Assembly (NCBI GenBank): GCA_003640385.1
Contig: RCAB01000093.1
Coordinates: 62,001-126,000, forward strand
Direction of reading: 5' to 3'
DNA from: Setaria digitata
Taxonomy: Eukaryota > Nematoda > Chromadorea > Rhabditida > Setariidae
Length of the DNA stretch: 64,000 nt
Position 1 is the stretch's first letter, and each line of letters starts with the position of its first letter. Shown one piece after another: positions 36,950 to 49,104 of the stretch. The notes under the pieces were generated by a model, which worked only from the letters and a program-made list of their open reading frames with translations, did no database searches and was not told where the DNA came from. Position numbers and translations under genes: made by a program.

Positions 36950-39900
36950 AACACTACGCCATTAGCATGAGCTGGCAGCAATTAACCTATTAAACTATTT
37001 ATTATCATGCAGCTCCAATTACACATGACTATTACCTCACTGTATGGGGTGAAAAAGTTGAAGGTCTCGTATAATTAGTAAAGATTAAAGATTGCACCAG
37101 TTTTACTACTGCTACTGTTTTTATTCATAATTGTACAAAGCATAATGAGTGAAATAATTTTCGCATTAATATTTTGCGAACTAGTTAATTATTTGTTCAC
37201 TAATCGGTAACAAAAGTAATTCCAGCAGATTAAAATTTCTTCAAACTGAACTAATTAACAGTAAAACACTAATTATGTACACAATTTATTTCCAGCGACA
37301 AAATGGGACAATAGAAAATCTATCTATTTCGAATTTTATTTCATTTTTTTAACAAGGAGAGAGTGGAGTGAAATTACGAGACTGTCAAGTAATTGCCATA
37401 CAATAAGTGACAGGTCATCGGTGTATGACATTTCCGAAAAGTGTGCTATCCATTCCGAGTATGAAACTAATAACCATAACTAACCGTTGAAGAGGTATTA
37501 CTGGGTGGAACTTTTGTCCAGTAGTAATTGATTTTTAAACTGATAGCAGAAGATGGCAAGAATAAAGTGATTTTCTGTTAAGTAATAAATATTGCGATTG
37601 ACATTTCCTCCTTCGCAAACTTCAAATATCCTTGGTACCAATTTTGGCTAATCAGTCAATATTTTCTATATTAGATATTTGGAAAGTTTGCTGCTTGATT
37701 GCACAGATTAAAAGAACTTTAGCGATGCTCCAAAACTTTTATTAACAGACAACAGACCAACAAATATTTTAATTTTGATCAATTTTAATATCAAACAGTC
37801 GGTAGAAATAGAAAAATAATGACAGTACTGAAAAGGTATGAGCAGTATATTTACTAGTTGGTAACACTAATTAAAACATACGATAAATTTCCTACGGGAT
37901 GACTGACTCTTGGCAACCAAATTAGGTCATTTCATTTCCAGATAATAAAAGGTAAAATTATTACTGCATTGTAAAATAGCTGTTAGATACCACAGCATCG
38001 GGCAGTTTATCTTCTCAAATAGGAATTATAGCAGTATAAGGACTTTCCGGAACATGAATTATGACGGGAACACCGGAATGAACAGATGCGTAAATACGGA
38101 GGAATGCGGTGCGTTATAAGAGTTTCTGCAAAAACATTCGAATTATGCAGCATTTCAGCACAAACAATGGTCTTTCAAGAAATCATTTCAACCATCAAGA
38201 CGGAAATACTTCCTTTTCAATTACCTATTTTAATTATCTATTGTCTTGATTTGTCATTCTTGTCGATAATTAGACTCGCGATATCACCATTGTCTTTGTT
38301 AATGAACCATCACTAATAAAATCATAATTAGCACAACATTTAGGGTATGGGTTTTACGACATTTTTGCAATGAAAATGTTATTTCTCTATTTTTTATTTA
38401 AAGAGTAAATCGAACAGAAAAGTACAAAAATTTCATAAATTTAAGAAATCATTTCTTTCAAAAAAAGAAAAAAATACGCAATCCTTCAAAATGATAAAAA
38501 ATGGCTAATTTGTTATAATCACAAATTAGCAACAAATTTTATTCAAACTTTCAGAAAAAAAAATTTAATTAATGAAATAGTATCACTCATTATTAGCAAG
38601 TAGTTTATCAAGAAAATTTCACCATATTTTTTTCTAATTAAAGTTCTCATTCATTAAAACGTGCATTTCAACAAAAACCTGCTACCGTAAATGGTGATAA
38701 TATTACTGCTCAATTTTTTTAAATTTTTTATTTTGTGGTACTCATCCATTGATTGGTAAATTTTCTAATGAACGCTTGAGATTTTTGAACTTTTAGATGA
38801 TAGAAGAAGTTTATGAACGGTAAAATGAATCATTTCATTTGAACACCCAGGAAGTTTGTCAAATTAATGCCTTCGTCATACTTCTCTCCCTCTCTCTGCT
38901 CCCTTATAGTTGCTCATTTATCACTAATCATTAATTAATTCACTTCTAGCTACTTTTTTACAACTGTCGTTTCTCCCATAAATACTGAAGATGAATCCGC
39001 GAGAAATTTTTAATTTCAAACTTTTTTTTTTAATATTCTAAACACTCAAACTGCATAACTATGACAAATCTTTCGCACTGCAACGTTTTCTCCCTGTGTC
39101 TTCCATCCATTCATTTAAATTTGCAAAGTTTTCCAGAAAAAACTAATATAAATTTTATGCATCGAATATTCGTGATATCACAGTATTTCACAGCAATCAC
39201 ATTTATACAGTAGCAGTAATCAGAATGAAGCTTTCAAAGTGCTATATTAGTTTTTCAAGGAATGAAATTCCCAGAATAAACAACATGAACATGATAAACA
39301 TTTCTGACAATCTGTGACAAAAATTAAATAAAATTTTATTTTCAGAACTTTGAACACTTATACAGACTTTTTCTTGCTATAATTGCAAATGATTTACTAA
39401 ATTTTGAACATTTATAGGAAAAAAGGAACTATTAAATTATTTGTCAAAATCAATTTGTTAATTAGACATAATTTTTTCTTCACCAGTGCTTTCACCTTAT
39501 TGTTATTGAATTTAACTTGATTACCTCAATTGTAATAGTCATTTATTTTAATAAAGGGATTAGTTGTTGAAAGAGGATAGAAAAAGTTTTTTTTAGATCG
39601 AAAATAAATGAAGTGGATATGGAAGAAAGGAACTGGAAATTAAATTTCCCAGAAAAGGAAAGGTAAAATCATCGAGAAATTTTGAATAGCTCAGAAAGCG
39701 GTTTGGACAATTGATCGGATCTGTTGAAGTGTGAATATTTTCATTGATTTGATTATTTTAAAATGAGAAGGAAACGAAATGGAAGTGAGAGACGAGTGAA
39801 GAAAAAGAAGTTGATGTGATACTTAAAGAATCATTCTCATCAGACCGTCGGATTCTTTTCGATGATGTTTTTTGGTTCATTTGGAAGACACTTGCATTGA

Positions 39901-40487
39901 TCAAAATGAAAAGAAAGAAAATTTTAAGGCAGAGAAACGGGTCGTAAATTCCACTACGATCAATTCTTTCGCTCTCTCAATTAAAAAATTCCATAAAATT
40001 GCGTTTTATCCTGAGGGGGAAAATAAATTGATATTAATATCATTTTGAGAACATTTAATTTCTCAGTAATACTGTTTATCTTCTTCGTCAAATTACTTCT
40101 GATTTTAAGGTAGTGTAAAAGAAGAAAAGAACGACGGGAAAAGTTATAATATGAAAATTTTATTAAATTTTTATTTGCAGAATGCATTGGTTATTTTCTG
40201 TTCTACAAATCATTGCTCACTTGAAAAAAAACCTTCAAGTTTGAAAACAATCTCTCCAAATTATCGAGATTCCAAAAAGGAATTATTTCTCAAATTATCA
40301 TTGAAAAAATTGTTTAAACAATTTCTATTCCAGTTCGTTCGTAGAATTTCAATTTTTTTACAATGTTTTTATTCTATTTTGCCAAAATTTGACACAATAT
40401 TGTAAGCTTTATTTTTTTTACGACGAAATAATTTATGTTAATTAAAATATCATGTTTCAAATTTCCGATCAAACTTCAAAATCTAAC

Positions 40488-40673
40488 CAATAAGTTTAGG
40501 AAGAAATTTAAAGGAAATTCGAAACTACCGTCTATCTGTTTTTCAATTTTGCAACCGCTCTTCTCAGAATTGCCCAGCAAAATTTTCGGAATTCTTATCA
40601 GCGAAGACGAACCTATTGCCAAGCCGATACCAGTCATGTAGGAGAAAGAAGAAAATTCATAAATCAAAAGGAA
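40488..40673 (-). CDS. Possible isolated minus-strand exon
   Basis: On the minus strand a TTTCAG acceptor precedes 40673 and a GTTAGA donor follows 40488. The 62 codons between are open and include YMTGIGLAIGSSSLIRIPK. The spacing of the glycines and the RxP recalls TM1 of sodium-dependent neurotransmitter transporters, but the family's key GLGN/WRFP motif is absent, so the resemblance may be chance. The opposite strand is also open. No partner exons were found. Confidence 0.22.
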
Positions 40674-41357
40674 CTGAAATAAATCATAATCAAAAATGAA
40701 ATAAATTAAATAAATACATCGCAACACGTCCGCACCAACACGAATAACACAACGTGCATCGATTCAAACCTAAATGTCTTCAAAGTTTCCGGATTGAACG
40801 CAAGATACTACTAATCCTGAAACTTTTCTCCTGTTTTCCGATTTGGCATAATACGGACGATCCAAAGTGCATTGAAGTAATTGGTTATAAAAAGCCATCT
40901 TGGAACTACCAATAAGTTTTTATACGCACAGTACATCAAATTTCTAACTTGAAAATTATCCGGCATCAAGACTTAGAATGAAAATTAGAGTCAGCTAATC
41001 AGCTCAACTTATATAAGAGTATTAACACCTTTAATTAATTTTCCGTATTTCTTTCCCTTCATGTCCACTCTTAAAGTTTTAATCAAAAAAAAAAGCTAAC
41101 AGTTATAGTTTTATTCTTCGAATTCTCAAATTTTAATATTTTCACAAAAGAAACGAAAAAAAAATGGACAGCGTCAAAATACAAGCGATAAAATACGAAC
41201 AAGAGTTTTCGATTCAATGAGCTTCAAATTCTTTTTATTTTTTTTTTTTTTTAGAAATTGCTAATTAACTGGATAAATGAGGAGTCGAAAGAAAAGCAAC
41301 AACTCATTGGCATTTCAAAAGGATAAAAAATATGATGCAAAAAAGAGAAGATTAATT

Positions 41358-41415
41358 AAATGAAACAAACTCGAGACTGAGTTTCAAAACTGAAAAAAAA
41401 TGAAACAAACTCGAG
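41358..41415. repeat. Two-copy 40-base direct repeat
   Basis: AAATGAAACAAACTCGAG occurs at 41358-41375 and again at 41398-41415. Confidence 0.7.
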
Positions 41416-41706
41416 TTCATTTCCATACATTTCCGAAATTTTAAGAATTGATGCAATATACAACATCGACTAAGCAAAGATACGAGGTGTAACAGTAGTA
41501 ATAATGTGAGTAATAATAATTTAAACAAAATGGTTAAAGTAAAAGCAATAAAAAAAATGACACCGATTAAACATAGATGAACAAGACTGAATTTCCCGAC
41601 TTCATGCGATCTTAGAACTCGAAATGTAAGCATAATTGTAAAATTCTTTACTATTTCCTCATGCATAAGCATTAAATTAGAGTGGCTAATAAATTTAACA
41701 GAAAAA

Positions 41707-41712
41707 TTTATT
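41707..41712 (-). terminator. Candidate poly(A) signal for the minus-strand membrane protein gene
   Basis: TTTATT on + (AATAAA on -) lies 170 bases past the stop codon at 41884-41882. Position is the main support. Confidence 0.3.
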
Positions 41713-41881
41713 ATATTTAAAATTATTACATTATATTTACGAATGAACAATACATGAAACTGATTCAAGATTATTCCTTTAGAACAAGACTCATTTGTTT
41801 TTTTCTATTAGTATTTATGTTTTAATCAAGATATATTGCAAGAGAAAAGATTTTCCACTTATTGGACTCAATGTAGTAGCA

Positions 41882-44721
41882 CTATACTTTTGGCTGCACT
41901 GAAAGAAATTCAGATTTAACGCTTCAATTTAAGGTATGAAAACAGTCATAAAATCTGCAAATAGTTACCTGTCGTGAATGATTTCAGGATAATCTTTTGA
42001 TCTTTGGATAAATAAGTTAACAATTTTCTTAAAGCCTGAAATTTCAAATGTTAAAAATGAATTGTTTAGTGAGCTTCAATTCTAATTTGAAATTGGCATC
42101 TTATAATTTTCAATCTCATCTGAAGACAGTAAATAGATTCAACTTAATTATTTTCGAGCAAAAACAAAAAAATGAGCATAATTACCAAAATGAAAGCTAT
42201 GAGCAATGCAATGATTCCATGCATTAAATAACCCTGCAAATTAACATTATAATTACTTGCCAATTATTTAGTAATGTACATTCATTCCGGTATATTTTTT
42301 TTTACCAAAATTGTTGGCCTGGTTAAAAAAAAAACTAACCTGATATAGCGTATTGTCGACATCACCTTTGTCATTTGCTGTACAATTACTTCCGTTGGCT
42401 TCTTGCAGTGAACATAATTCATTGTCAAACAATAAAATCATCGTGGTGGATGGGTGAACCAGAATTGGCCAAGTTGTCTTATTGCAGGTAATCGTAAGGG
42501 AATCATCAAGACTACTAGAACAATTTTTCTTTTTGGAAAAAATAATGTGCCAATATTTTGTAAAACAATATGCTCGATTGCTCAATAATTAAGTACTAAA
42601 CATTTTTATGAGATATTAAATTCAAATTCTTCCTTCTGATTAATTTATGAAAATTAATTTGCGTTCAGATAACGATAAATTTTCAGACTGAAACACATTT
42701 CAATGAAAAGTACGTGATAATTCGTTGAGCTTACGTGATAAATTGTTTGACATTTCCACGCTCGGATGCGTGAATGACAGCAATACCACGTGAAACCCTT
42801 AGATAATACAACTCAGTATCAGTGAAAATTCGCATCACTGTTCCAGAAATACCGTTCAGGAAGGCTTGCATAATATCGCTAAAATGCATCGAATATAAAA
42901 TTACTTGATCCTTTCGCTTCTCCACATAATAGAACTGTAAGGAAAAAAATTTAATAAGCGTAACAGAAAATTTTCGGAAGTTGCATAATAAACAAACTGA
43001 TCAAATGACTTAATCAAAATGACCGGATGACTTGATCAAAATAACTGAATGACTTATTTGACAAATTAGTTTCGTAGAGAGTGGAAGAACATATCTGATT
43101 ATTTCATTAAATCATTTTTTCAAACTCTTTCAGCTTTTGAAAAAACGAAAAAAAACGATGATAAAAAGGTAATGAATTTAATGAATTGTGCAAAAAAAAG
43201 AAAGCGAAACAAACTTGGCGTCTGTACGAATCTTCCGTCCATAGTATTCGATCGTTATTATTAGGGTGTATATTTCGGAAAGTACTCAATTCATAAAAAA
43301 TTAATCTATCGTCTGACGTAAACTGAATGTAAAAAGTACTACATTCTAAGATAAAAGAGCCGTCTGCTAAGGTTATATTTCGTAAGACATAAAGCATTCG
43401 TTCTTCGCTGTCAACAAGTGTCGCCAACTGCAAAACTCCTTTTTTTTTTAATATATTTATCAAATTGAGCTCTCATTTTTAGTTCTCTTTTTAGTTTTAT
43501 TATTAATTTCTGTCTTTATATAATTATAAAATTTGGATTCATTTTTTGCCACATACATCTGATGAATTTAGTTCTTTTAAAGTAGGTTCAAAATATTTTC
43601 TTGCTGAATTAGTTTAACACAATTTTTCCCATCAGAATATTTCTGTCGTTATATGTTTCTCTTGTCATATGGATAATGGAAAAAAGACAGGTTTGAGAAT
43701 AAGAAGAATAATCGTAAGGTCAATTAACGATAATCTATAATCCATCCAGTAGCTAATTAGCTGAAACAGTAGAACAAATAATTCCTTTTAGAAGCTAACA
43801 GTAAAACAAAGTAATTAAGAGAAGTTACACTAACAACTTGTTGTTGAGGTAAATTTCTGCCAACGTAGTTGTAGGAACTTTCAAGATTAATATGGATTTT
43901 TTCGAACACGTAAGCGGAAGAAGTAGACTTTTTCCTAGGCCATGGAATTTGTAACTGCTGCCCAATTAGACTGCCTTCAAATTAATTATTTTACAAATAA
44001 ACGTAAAAATAAGGAAAATTTCTATAAAAAAGTTTTAATGATATCTTATCACTATCAGTATTAATTTAAACCGTGCTGCATGGGATTTTGCATCTTGATA
44101 CATTGCACTGATGTCATATGAAATGTTCAGGAATAATAAGTGTACTATAAAATGCACACCAAAAACTCGTGTAGCTCCTAAAATTAAAACTTTCGGTAAT
44201 TCTCTGTTGCGCAAAATGAGATGCAACTGTAAATTTTGACAACTTGACTGATTTGATAAGCCACTGAAAAATAAACTTTTAATTAAAAAAAGTTGAAAAT
44301 GAATTCTTTGTTTATTGTGACATAGCTGCTTCTTAACTTTGCACTTCATCGACTTTTAGACATTTGCCTATTAAACAATCTTCTAAATTGACAAGTAACT
44401 CAAAACAACAGCAAAATGGCCTGAATTTCAACACTTTTCTCTTTCCAATGTAATTTCGTGCCGATGTTAATCAAGTTTTTCACAGTAAGATTAACTAAAA
44501 ATCTAATTATATTTTGGATTATTCTACCTGAAATAGGTAATTGTATGATATGGACAAGCACTGGATGCTGGGCTTTGTTCCACTGTCAGATGGCACTTCG
44601 ATAAGGTGACAAACAAGAATTGCTTGGTACCAAATAACTTAGCATAAGTGATCTTGTTGCTCTGCTGTGTCAGACAAACAAAACCATGCAAGGTAAGTAA
44701 TGTAAACCATCCAGGTGTCAT
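41882..44721 (-). CDS. Uncharacterised single-pass (type I) membrane protein, nine exons
   Basis: Exons 44721-44528, 44263-44072, 43970-43838, 43427-43215, 42934-42735, 42514-42340, 42233-42186, 42035-41969 and 41898-41882 join in phase to 412 residues. The first 20 residues are hydrophobic and signal-like (WFTLLTLHGFVCL). The ectodomain has about eight cysteines, including 43, 56 and 73, and several N-glycosylation sequons (NQS at 69, NIS at 111, NIT in exon 4, NKT and NGS in exon 6). A single helix, GIIALLIAFIL, lies at about 370-387, followed by a basic tail of about 25 residues ending TTVQPKV. No family is recognised; it looks like a nematode-specific surface or receptor-like protein. The N-terminus is less sure, because a good acceptor (GACACAG) lies inside exon 1 and an upstream exon-like segment exists at 45431-45300. 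Confidence 0.72.
43005..43070. repeat. 22-base degenerate tandem repeat, three copies
   Basis: ATGACTT-starting units begin at 43005, 43027 and 43049, within the fourth intron of the minus-strand membrane protein gene. Confidence 0.6.
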
Positions 44722-45009
44722 CGTTCAGAAATGACATGCAAATTGCAGTAATTATTAAAAGTATGCCGATTACGTATATTAAGTATAGCTGATCAGAGTG
44801 ATAACAGATCGCTGATTATCCCAAGGCAAATATGGCGAATCCAGCTTGGATATTCACCTTTATAACTCATCAGTGGTACAGCGTTATGAAATTTGCTCAT
44901 TAAATTAAATAGATATGTTAACCGTCACCGATCCCTATCATTTGTCACTAACTTGACAAATAAAAAGAAAATGATTAATTAGCAAGTCCACTGAAAAAAA
45001 ATAATTTCA

Positions 45010-45339
45010 TTGGAAACTGACAAAAGTCAATTTACTTCGAAAATGTACGAATTCACTTGCGTGATTTACCCAAATTCATAAAACTAGTAATAGAATTCAT
45101 AACCTGAACCCATTCCTGATCTCAAACTAATCAGCCTCTCAAGCACATCTCCCTCCAAGGATAACTATTANCTGGAAATTGGAAACTGACAAAAGTCAAT
45201 TTACTTCGAAAATGTACGAATTCACTTGCGTGATTTACCCAAATTCATAAAACTAGTAATAGAATTCATAACCTGAACCCATTCCTGATCTCAAACTAAT
45301 CAGCCTCTCAAGCACATCTCCCTCCAAGGATAACTATTA
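45010..45339. repeat. Exact 161-base direct duplication flanking a single N (assembly artefact)
   Basis: Bases 45010-45170 recur at 45179-45339, with the N at 45171 and eight bases between. As at 3152 and 34073, an unmerged contig overlap is the simplest explanation. Confidence 0.88.
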
Positions 45340-45431
45340 TTAGTTGTGCAATCATCTTCTGGTGATCCACCTCGGATATCAAGCTTCTCTCGGGATATTC
45401 CATTCACGGGAAATCTTAAGATAGGCAAACG
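45300..45431 (-). CDS. Possible minus-strand terminal exon
   Basis: After a TTTTCAG acceptor, 43 codons are open on - from 45431 to a TGA at 45302-45300. The peptide is polar and not repetitive (starts RLPILRFPVNGISREKLDIR). Only this frame is open. It could be the last exon of an unseen minus-strand gene, or an upstream exon of the membrane protein gene at 44721; its only internal donor (before GTGCTT) does not fit that gene's first exon in phase. Part of it lies in the 161-base assembly duplication, so the local order is not safe. Confidence 0.25.
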   Translation of the reverse strand, partial: RLPILRFPVNGISREKLDIRGGSPEDDCTTNNSYPWREMCLRG

Positions 45432-45482
45432 CTGAAAAGAAACTGTAATTATGTAGTGTTTAACAGTAATTTGTAGTTGGCT

Positions 45483-46070
45483 ATGAAATTTTATTTAATT
45501 TTCATTTTCTTTACCGCACTGCAAAACTGTGTTAACTAATCATTCACTTATTTCTATTCACCGTTCCTTATAAGGCCTCCACTATCAACTCGAGAATTAT
45601 ATTTAGTAATTACTAAATAAATATTTATGCTTTGATGAATCCTTTATCAGTGATTAATGCTCAATTGTCAGTTAAACTTAATTTGTATGATATTACAACC
45701 GATATCAAAACTGCTATAATTTGATCATAATTCATTCAATATCGCTTTAGTGGATTTTATTTTATTTTCTCTTTTTTACTTATTTTTGTTGCAAAAGAAA
45801 AGGCCATCATTAATTAAAAATGCAAGCTTATTGTTTACAAACAATTACTATCAGTATCTATCCATTAACAATTTATTATTATTATTGTTATTTATTGTTC
45901 AGCTAATTTTTATCTCTTAATTGAATTACCTGGGAGTTATTATATAGGTAAGTGAAGAAGAGGAAGATGATGTTGAAATAATCTCGAGAGCAATTTCAAA
46001 CACCACCAAGCAATATGATGATATTAAACTTCTTCACAAGCTCTATCCCCAACAATTATCTTTTATTTAG
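45483..46070 (+). CDS. Candidate two-exon small secreted acidic peptide
   Basis: Exon 1 (45483-45530) encodes a strong signal-like sequence, MKFYLIFIFFTALQNC, ending at a GTTAAC donor in phase 0. Exon 2 (45948-46070) follows a TATATAG acceptor, is open in phase 0 for 40 codons and ends in TAG. Its peptide begins with an acidic cluster (VSEEEEDDVEII) and has one NTT sequon. Joined, the product would be 56 residues, secreted and acidic, with no dibasic processing site. Against it: exon 2 begins with GTAAGT, itself a perfect donor, and neither exon has family support. An in-frame TAG directly before exon 2 at least shows that it needs an acceptor there. Confidence 0.3.
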
Positions 46071-48309
46071 CAATTACCCTTTTTCGAATTTTTAATTCTT
46101 TTTTTTTTTTTTTGAAATTTTATACTTTTTCTCAGTTTTCAACTCGCTTTTTTTCCTTTTTTTCAGTATTTCATTCCATCAAATGCGCAGTTATTTTAGC
46201 GATATTATAATATCTGATATTGAATAGATATTGCATGCATTTCTTTTCAAATTAAAATTTATTCGTTATGTTAATTTTACTTTTAGTATTTCACAAAGTT
46301 TATGCATCCGTGATGGAAAGCATGAGAATAGACTATTTGTTCTCTGATATATAAATATGTCAGAGAGAATAAAATATATAGAAGTTCATTATATCAGTAT
46401 CATTTGTGGTATCAAAAATCAGTCAATTTCTTTATTCGAATTAATAGTTCTATAAATTAATTATTTAACTAGATTTCGAGAATTTACTTTGCTATTTAAA
46501 TACGATTTCTTTTCCTCGACATAAATAATAGTATGATTTAACTCTTTAATTAGTAATTTCTTGAATCAGTGCCACTGAAGACACCGGAAAAAGTGAAAAC
46601 TAAAAATTATTGCAGTTTTTTAAATTGTTATATTGTCAACCAGTTTGCTTCCATTTATCTTTCGTTATCTTTGCATGTCTAAGCAGAATGGATAAATCTT
46701 GTTTCTTTTGTCTATGTCAAGACTGAAACTTTAATAGATCGTTTACAAGTGTGAGACATATATCAGACATTTACCCTAACTGTCTTATATTTTGAAGGAT
46801 TGAAATTACATCACTGCAAGATAATATCACCTGGAATGTATGTAAAAGAAAATTAGTTAGACCCAATAACTATTATTCTATTCCTGTTATTATCATTAAC
46901 CCTACTTATGCTTACGTTTTTTTTTCTTTTTCAATATCTTTTAAATTAATAATTAGAATTAGCTTCATTTCTAAATTCCGATGTTCTTAAATGGATCTCA
47001 TCTTTATATTCCGTTCGTTCCTCAATTATTTAAGGAATTTTTTATTTGCTGCATAGTTTCATTAAACCATTTCGTGGTCGATTATCCGTTTTTGACTCAA
47101 AAATTGTAGTAATGGATAAGTATTTTGCGTAAATTTATTAGTTTCTCTCAACTGAAACAATTATTATTCTTATTATTTTCCAACAATTATGTATGCTTGC
47201 TCGGTTTTTATCGAATTATTTTTAAAAACTCTTACCACTTGCATGTGTGCCGTCTTCATTAGCAAAAAAAAAAAAGATGATAAAAACGAATGAAATATCT
47301 AAGCAAGCTAATAAAATGCATCGTTTTCAATAGATTAAGGCATTCACTAATAAGATATATACTGCCGATTAATATTAGATTGTTAATTAAATCAGAATTA
47401 ATAATGTTAGGATGGTCTTAATAGGTGATAGATGAGTGAACTGTTTCTGTTTTTGTTATTCAGCTCCTGTTGGGAAGTTATTATTCAATTTTGGAAGCAA
47501 TGGTAAAAAGAAAGTTTATTTAAACTGCATGATATTTAATCAGATAGATATTGAATTGGTCTCAGCTTTTTCTAGTCAACAAAGATATACTCTCAAAATA
47601 GTATATCAGGTTAAGGTCAAAGTGTGACTTCTTCATATTTGTGCTACTGAATTTAAAATTTGTTGTTAAAAACGCTATGGTATCTTTTTGTCTTATTTCC
47701 ATCACCACTTGCTATTATTTTAATCTCAGCAATCAATTACGAAAATTGCTTTCACCGAAATGCAATTAGAAAATTAGATGAAAAATTTATTTGAAGAGAT
47801 ATACAACAGAGAATGAGATTTATCAGTTGCTGAAAACTAAAGCAAAGAGATGTTTCAAAAATTTTCAACCATTTATTTTCAAAAAAATATTGAAATGAAC
47901 CGAAAATCAAGTAGACATAAACACATAATTTAGTTCGCTGAGTTGAGAATATCCTTTTTGGTTGAAACATTCAACTATGAAAATCCTTTGCTAAAGGTAC
48001 TTACAGGAAATAAATGATTTGTGTATTTTGCTCTAGTCTATACTTTATTGACATGGTAGGAGAAGGATTATCAAGATTGATATTTGTGCTTATCGTATTA
48101 ATTCATTGATAACACCATCCATTCCGTAATCAGGTTGACAAATTTTTAGACCAATTCCAAATTACTAAATAAGTTTCACCAATCGAAGTTAGCAGTTCTA
48201 GTTTCCCATTCGGTCTTTATCAAAAGGAGCCATCAATACAGTTTAGAAATTCCCAAAATTTTAAAATTAAAATATTTGAAGTTAGAATCCTTACAATAAT
48301 TATATTATA

Positions 48310-48334
48310 TTATTATTGCAAGATGCAATAATAA
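48310..48334. repeat. Perfect 11-bp inverted repeat with three-base loop
   Basis: TTATTATTGCA, loop AGA, TGCAATAATAA. It lies in intergenic AT-rich DNA and may be an AT-rich palindrome of no function. Confidence 0.7.
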
Positions 48335-48781
48335 TGAAGAAATCTTTTCGTCTTATATTTTCTGTGTTACCATTCTAATTAAATTTACTATTATATGATA
48401 TTGCCCTTTTACATAGTGAAAGAAATATGCAGCAAAAGAGAGTTTTCTGATTAGTATTATCAGTTAACATCATCAATCTATTATTCACTCATCATTGTAT
48501 TTTCCAGCGTTTCAGATACCGAACATCGAGACTTACATAACAATATTAAATCATCTAATCTATTAGTGCTAGCTATCAACAGCATCTATACTAAAATCAG
48601 ATTTCTTTTAAACTACTCTTATTTTCAATTTAATTCGAGTTTGTTAATACTTGCATAAATCAATTTATTACAGCAACTTTTCTTCGATACTTTTTTTATA
48701 TTCGACCTGAATTTTGGTGCTGCTGAAACGTGGCAATTGAAAAATTGAAACAAATTAAAAAATTTTGAAACAAAACTGCGC

Positions 48782-49104
48782 AATATTTATGAAGCAATGA
48801 AGCGAAATAGAAAAACTGAAGAAAAAGACAAAAGAAAAAACTATTTATGGAACAATGAAACGTAATTTCATGTAATATTGAAGTTTTATCTAATTTAATT
48901 AATGCAGTCAACCGTCAGTATGTTCGTCCTCACATACAAATATCACTAACAAATAAAGTATTTAAGTTTTAGAAATTAGTAATAGATATTAAAAAAGAAG
49001 TGATAGGAAAGATGGGAAATATTTATGGAACGATGAAACGAAATGAAAAGAAAATTGAAAAGTTAAAGAAGGCGAAGAATATATATGAAACAATGCAAAG
49101 AGAT
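48782..49104 (+). repeat. Four degenerate copies of a 27-base motif (60-base period), two inside the globin exon
   Basis: Copies of AATATTTATGGAACNATGAA-type sequence start at 48782, 48840, 49018 and 49078. The first pair is 58 bases apart and upstream of the globin start; the second pair is 60 bases apart and lies in exon 1, where it encodes NIYGTMKRN and NIYETMQRD in one frame. The upstream copy at 48782 still reads NIYEAMKRN. The array looks like tandem growth that is partly coding and partly decayed. Confidence 0.75.

Larger units (their letters stand above)
23104..41881. other. 18.8 kb gene-poor region
   Basis: No complete gene could be recognised on either strand. The region is AT-rich with long poly(A)/poly(T) runs (for example near 23323-23344, 25674-25690 and 29788-29808) and ATT/ATC/ACT-rich degenerate microsatellites. 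Separate entries list islands near 24.4, 26.2 and 34.9 kb, a minisatellite at 32.7 kb, a direct-repeat region at 36.8 kb and two weak exon-like segments. It could be intergenic, or intronic to a gene whose exons are too short or diverged to recognise by eye. Confidence 0.55.
44722..49011. other. Intergenic region between divergent genes
   Basis: This 4.3 kb separates the minus-strand membrane protein gene from the plus-strand globin and should hold both promoters. It contains the N at 45171 with its 161-base duplication, two weak coding candidates, a palindrome at 48310 and repeat relics before the globin start. Nothing else is supported. Confidence 0.55.

Noticed and set aside
39789..39956. 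54-codon open stretch on + with balanced composition
   Set aside because: Closed by stops on both sides with no acceptor or donor; expected by chance many times in 64 kb.
39981..40405. Overlapping open frames on both strands near 40 kb
   Set aside because: Lys/Phe/Leu-rich, no acceptor-donor pairs in phase and no recognisable motif.
41352..41768. 138-residue leucine-rich frame on -, the longest uninterrupted frame in the window
   Set aside because: It lies in the 3' flank of the membrane protein gene; composition is dominated by poly-Leu/Phe from AT-rich repeats, and the upstream gene ends cleanly in a short exon with stop at 41882.
47436..47627. 63-residue frame on +
   Set aside because: Although an ATTCAG acceptor lies inside, no phase-compatible partner exon was found and the composition is not protein-like.
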